From: an uncultured Sphingobium sp.
Lineage (GTDB): Bacteria; Pseudomonadota; Alphaproteobacteria; Sphingomonadales; Sphingomonadaceae
Assembly: GCA_913773715.1 (NCBI GenBank)
Contig: CAJYHD010000514.1
Coordinates: 1-14,571 of the forward strand
DNA length: 14,571 bases
Reading direction: 5' to 3'
Within the stretch, counting starts at the first letter, position 1. Each line of letters opens with the position of its first letter. The notes under the pieces were generated by a model that saw nothing but the letters and a program-made list of their open reading frames with translations, was not told where the DNA came from and made no database searches. The translations under genes and the position numbers were made by a program. Below are positions 14,362-14,571 of the stretch, in pieces.

Positions 14362-14571
14362 ATGCTTGGACTGGGTGACGTGCGCAAGGGGACCGGCGAC
14401 GCGGTTTCGGGTGAGTGCGGCGGCTATGGCGCGAAGCGGTCGCCGATCGGGCTGACTGGCACGATTGCGGTCCACGCGCTGGTGGTGGGCGCTTTCCTGC
14501 TGATCCCAAAAGAGACGATCACGACGATCTTCGATCCGCCGCCCCTCATCACCAAGAATATTCCTCTGAAG
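14362..14571 (+). CDS. tonB: Energy transducer TonB, N-terminal part (runs off the right edge)
   Basis: The frame is open from ATG 14362 to the end of the window (70 codons, no stop). TonB couples the inner-membrane proton gradient, through ExbB/ExbD, to outer-membrane receptors such as the one at the left edge. The visible part has a cytoplasmic N-terminus of about 30 residues, then a single hydrophobic segment (about 31-48, GLTGTIAVHALVVGAFLLIP) with the conserved-type His at residue 38, and the start of a proline-bearing periplasmic region (DPPPLITKNIP). The periplasmic Pro-rich and TonB C-terminal domains lie outside. ATG 14362 is well supported by GGAG at 7 nt spacing. The identification rests on this N-terminal pattern only, so confidence is moderate. 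Confidence 0.75.
   Translation, partial: MLGLGDVRKGTGDAVSGECGGYGAKRSPIGLTGTIAVHALVVGAFLLIPKETITTIFDPPPLITKNIPLK

Overview
The window looks like a piece of chromosome from a GC-rich alphaproteobacterium, most likely a sphingomonad (Sphingomonas, Sphingobium or a relative). I base this on the style of the proteins: a TonB-dependent receptor C-terminus, DnaN beginning MKATIERATLLKSLSHVQS, a DUF3297 protein beginning MSDTPPDRLSTNP, a DUF445 protein and an energy-transducing TonB. I could not run a search, so the genus is inference. I see no tRNA, rRNA, CRISPR array, insertion sequence, phage or plasmid gene. The content is ordinary housekeeping and cell-envelope genes, densely packed.

Layout. 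At 1-406 (+) is the last part of a TonB-dependent receptor with an apparent one-base frameshift near base 26. It converges on a large (-) gene (417-3023) for a membrane-anchored PAS-GGDEF-EAL-PilZ c-di-GMP protein. That gene lies 88 bp downstream of dnaN (3112-4224, -), the replication sliding clamp. On the other side of a divergent intergenic region come a small exported protein and rlmN (4394-6197, +). rlmN converges on an exported peroxiredoxin (6217-6750, -). Divergent from the peroxiredoxin are a lipoprotein, recF, and two tandem exported CHAP-domain proteins (6875-9909, +).

The second CHAP gene ends 3 bp from the end of a convergent (-) run: cfa-like cyclopropane fatty acid synthase (10744-11985), a tiny Arg/Trp-rich exported protein (10338-10640) and a DUF3297 protein (9913-10203). 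A 336-bp divergent regulatory region rich in inverted repeats separates cfa from an outer-membrane beta-barrel gene (12322-12831, +), which is closed by a textbook terminator. A DUF445 membrane protein follows (12924-14189, +). After an AT-rich promoter region comes the start of tonB, which runs off the right edge.

How the genes relate. dnaN and recF act together in replication and repair and are often neighbours in bacteria; here they are about 3.2 kb apart and on opposite strands. Most other genes serve the envelope: TonB uptake at both ends, peptidoglycan-type CHAP enzymes, lipid cyclopropanation, a beta-barrel and small exported proteins. I found no convincing new multi-gene system. The points most worth a second look are the tandem CHAP pair, the c-di-GMP protein next to dnaN, the 35-bp duplication over a gene's 3' end, the receptor frameshift, and the palindromes upstream of the beta-barrel and tonB genes.
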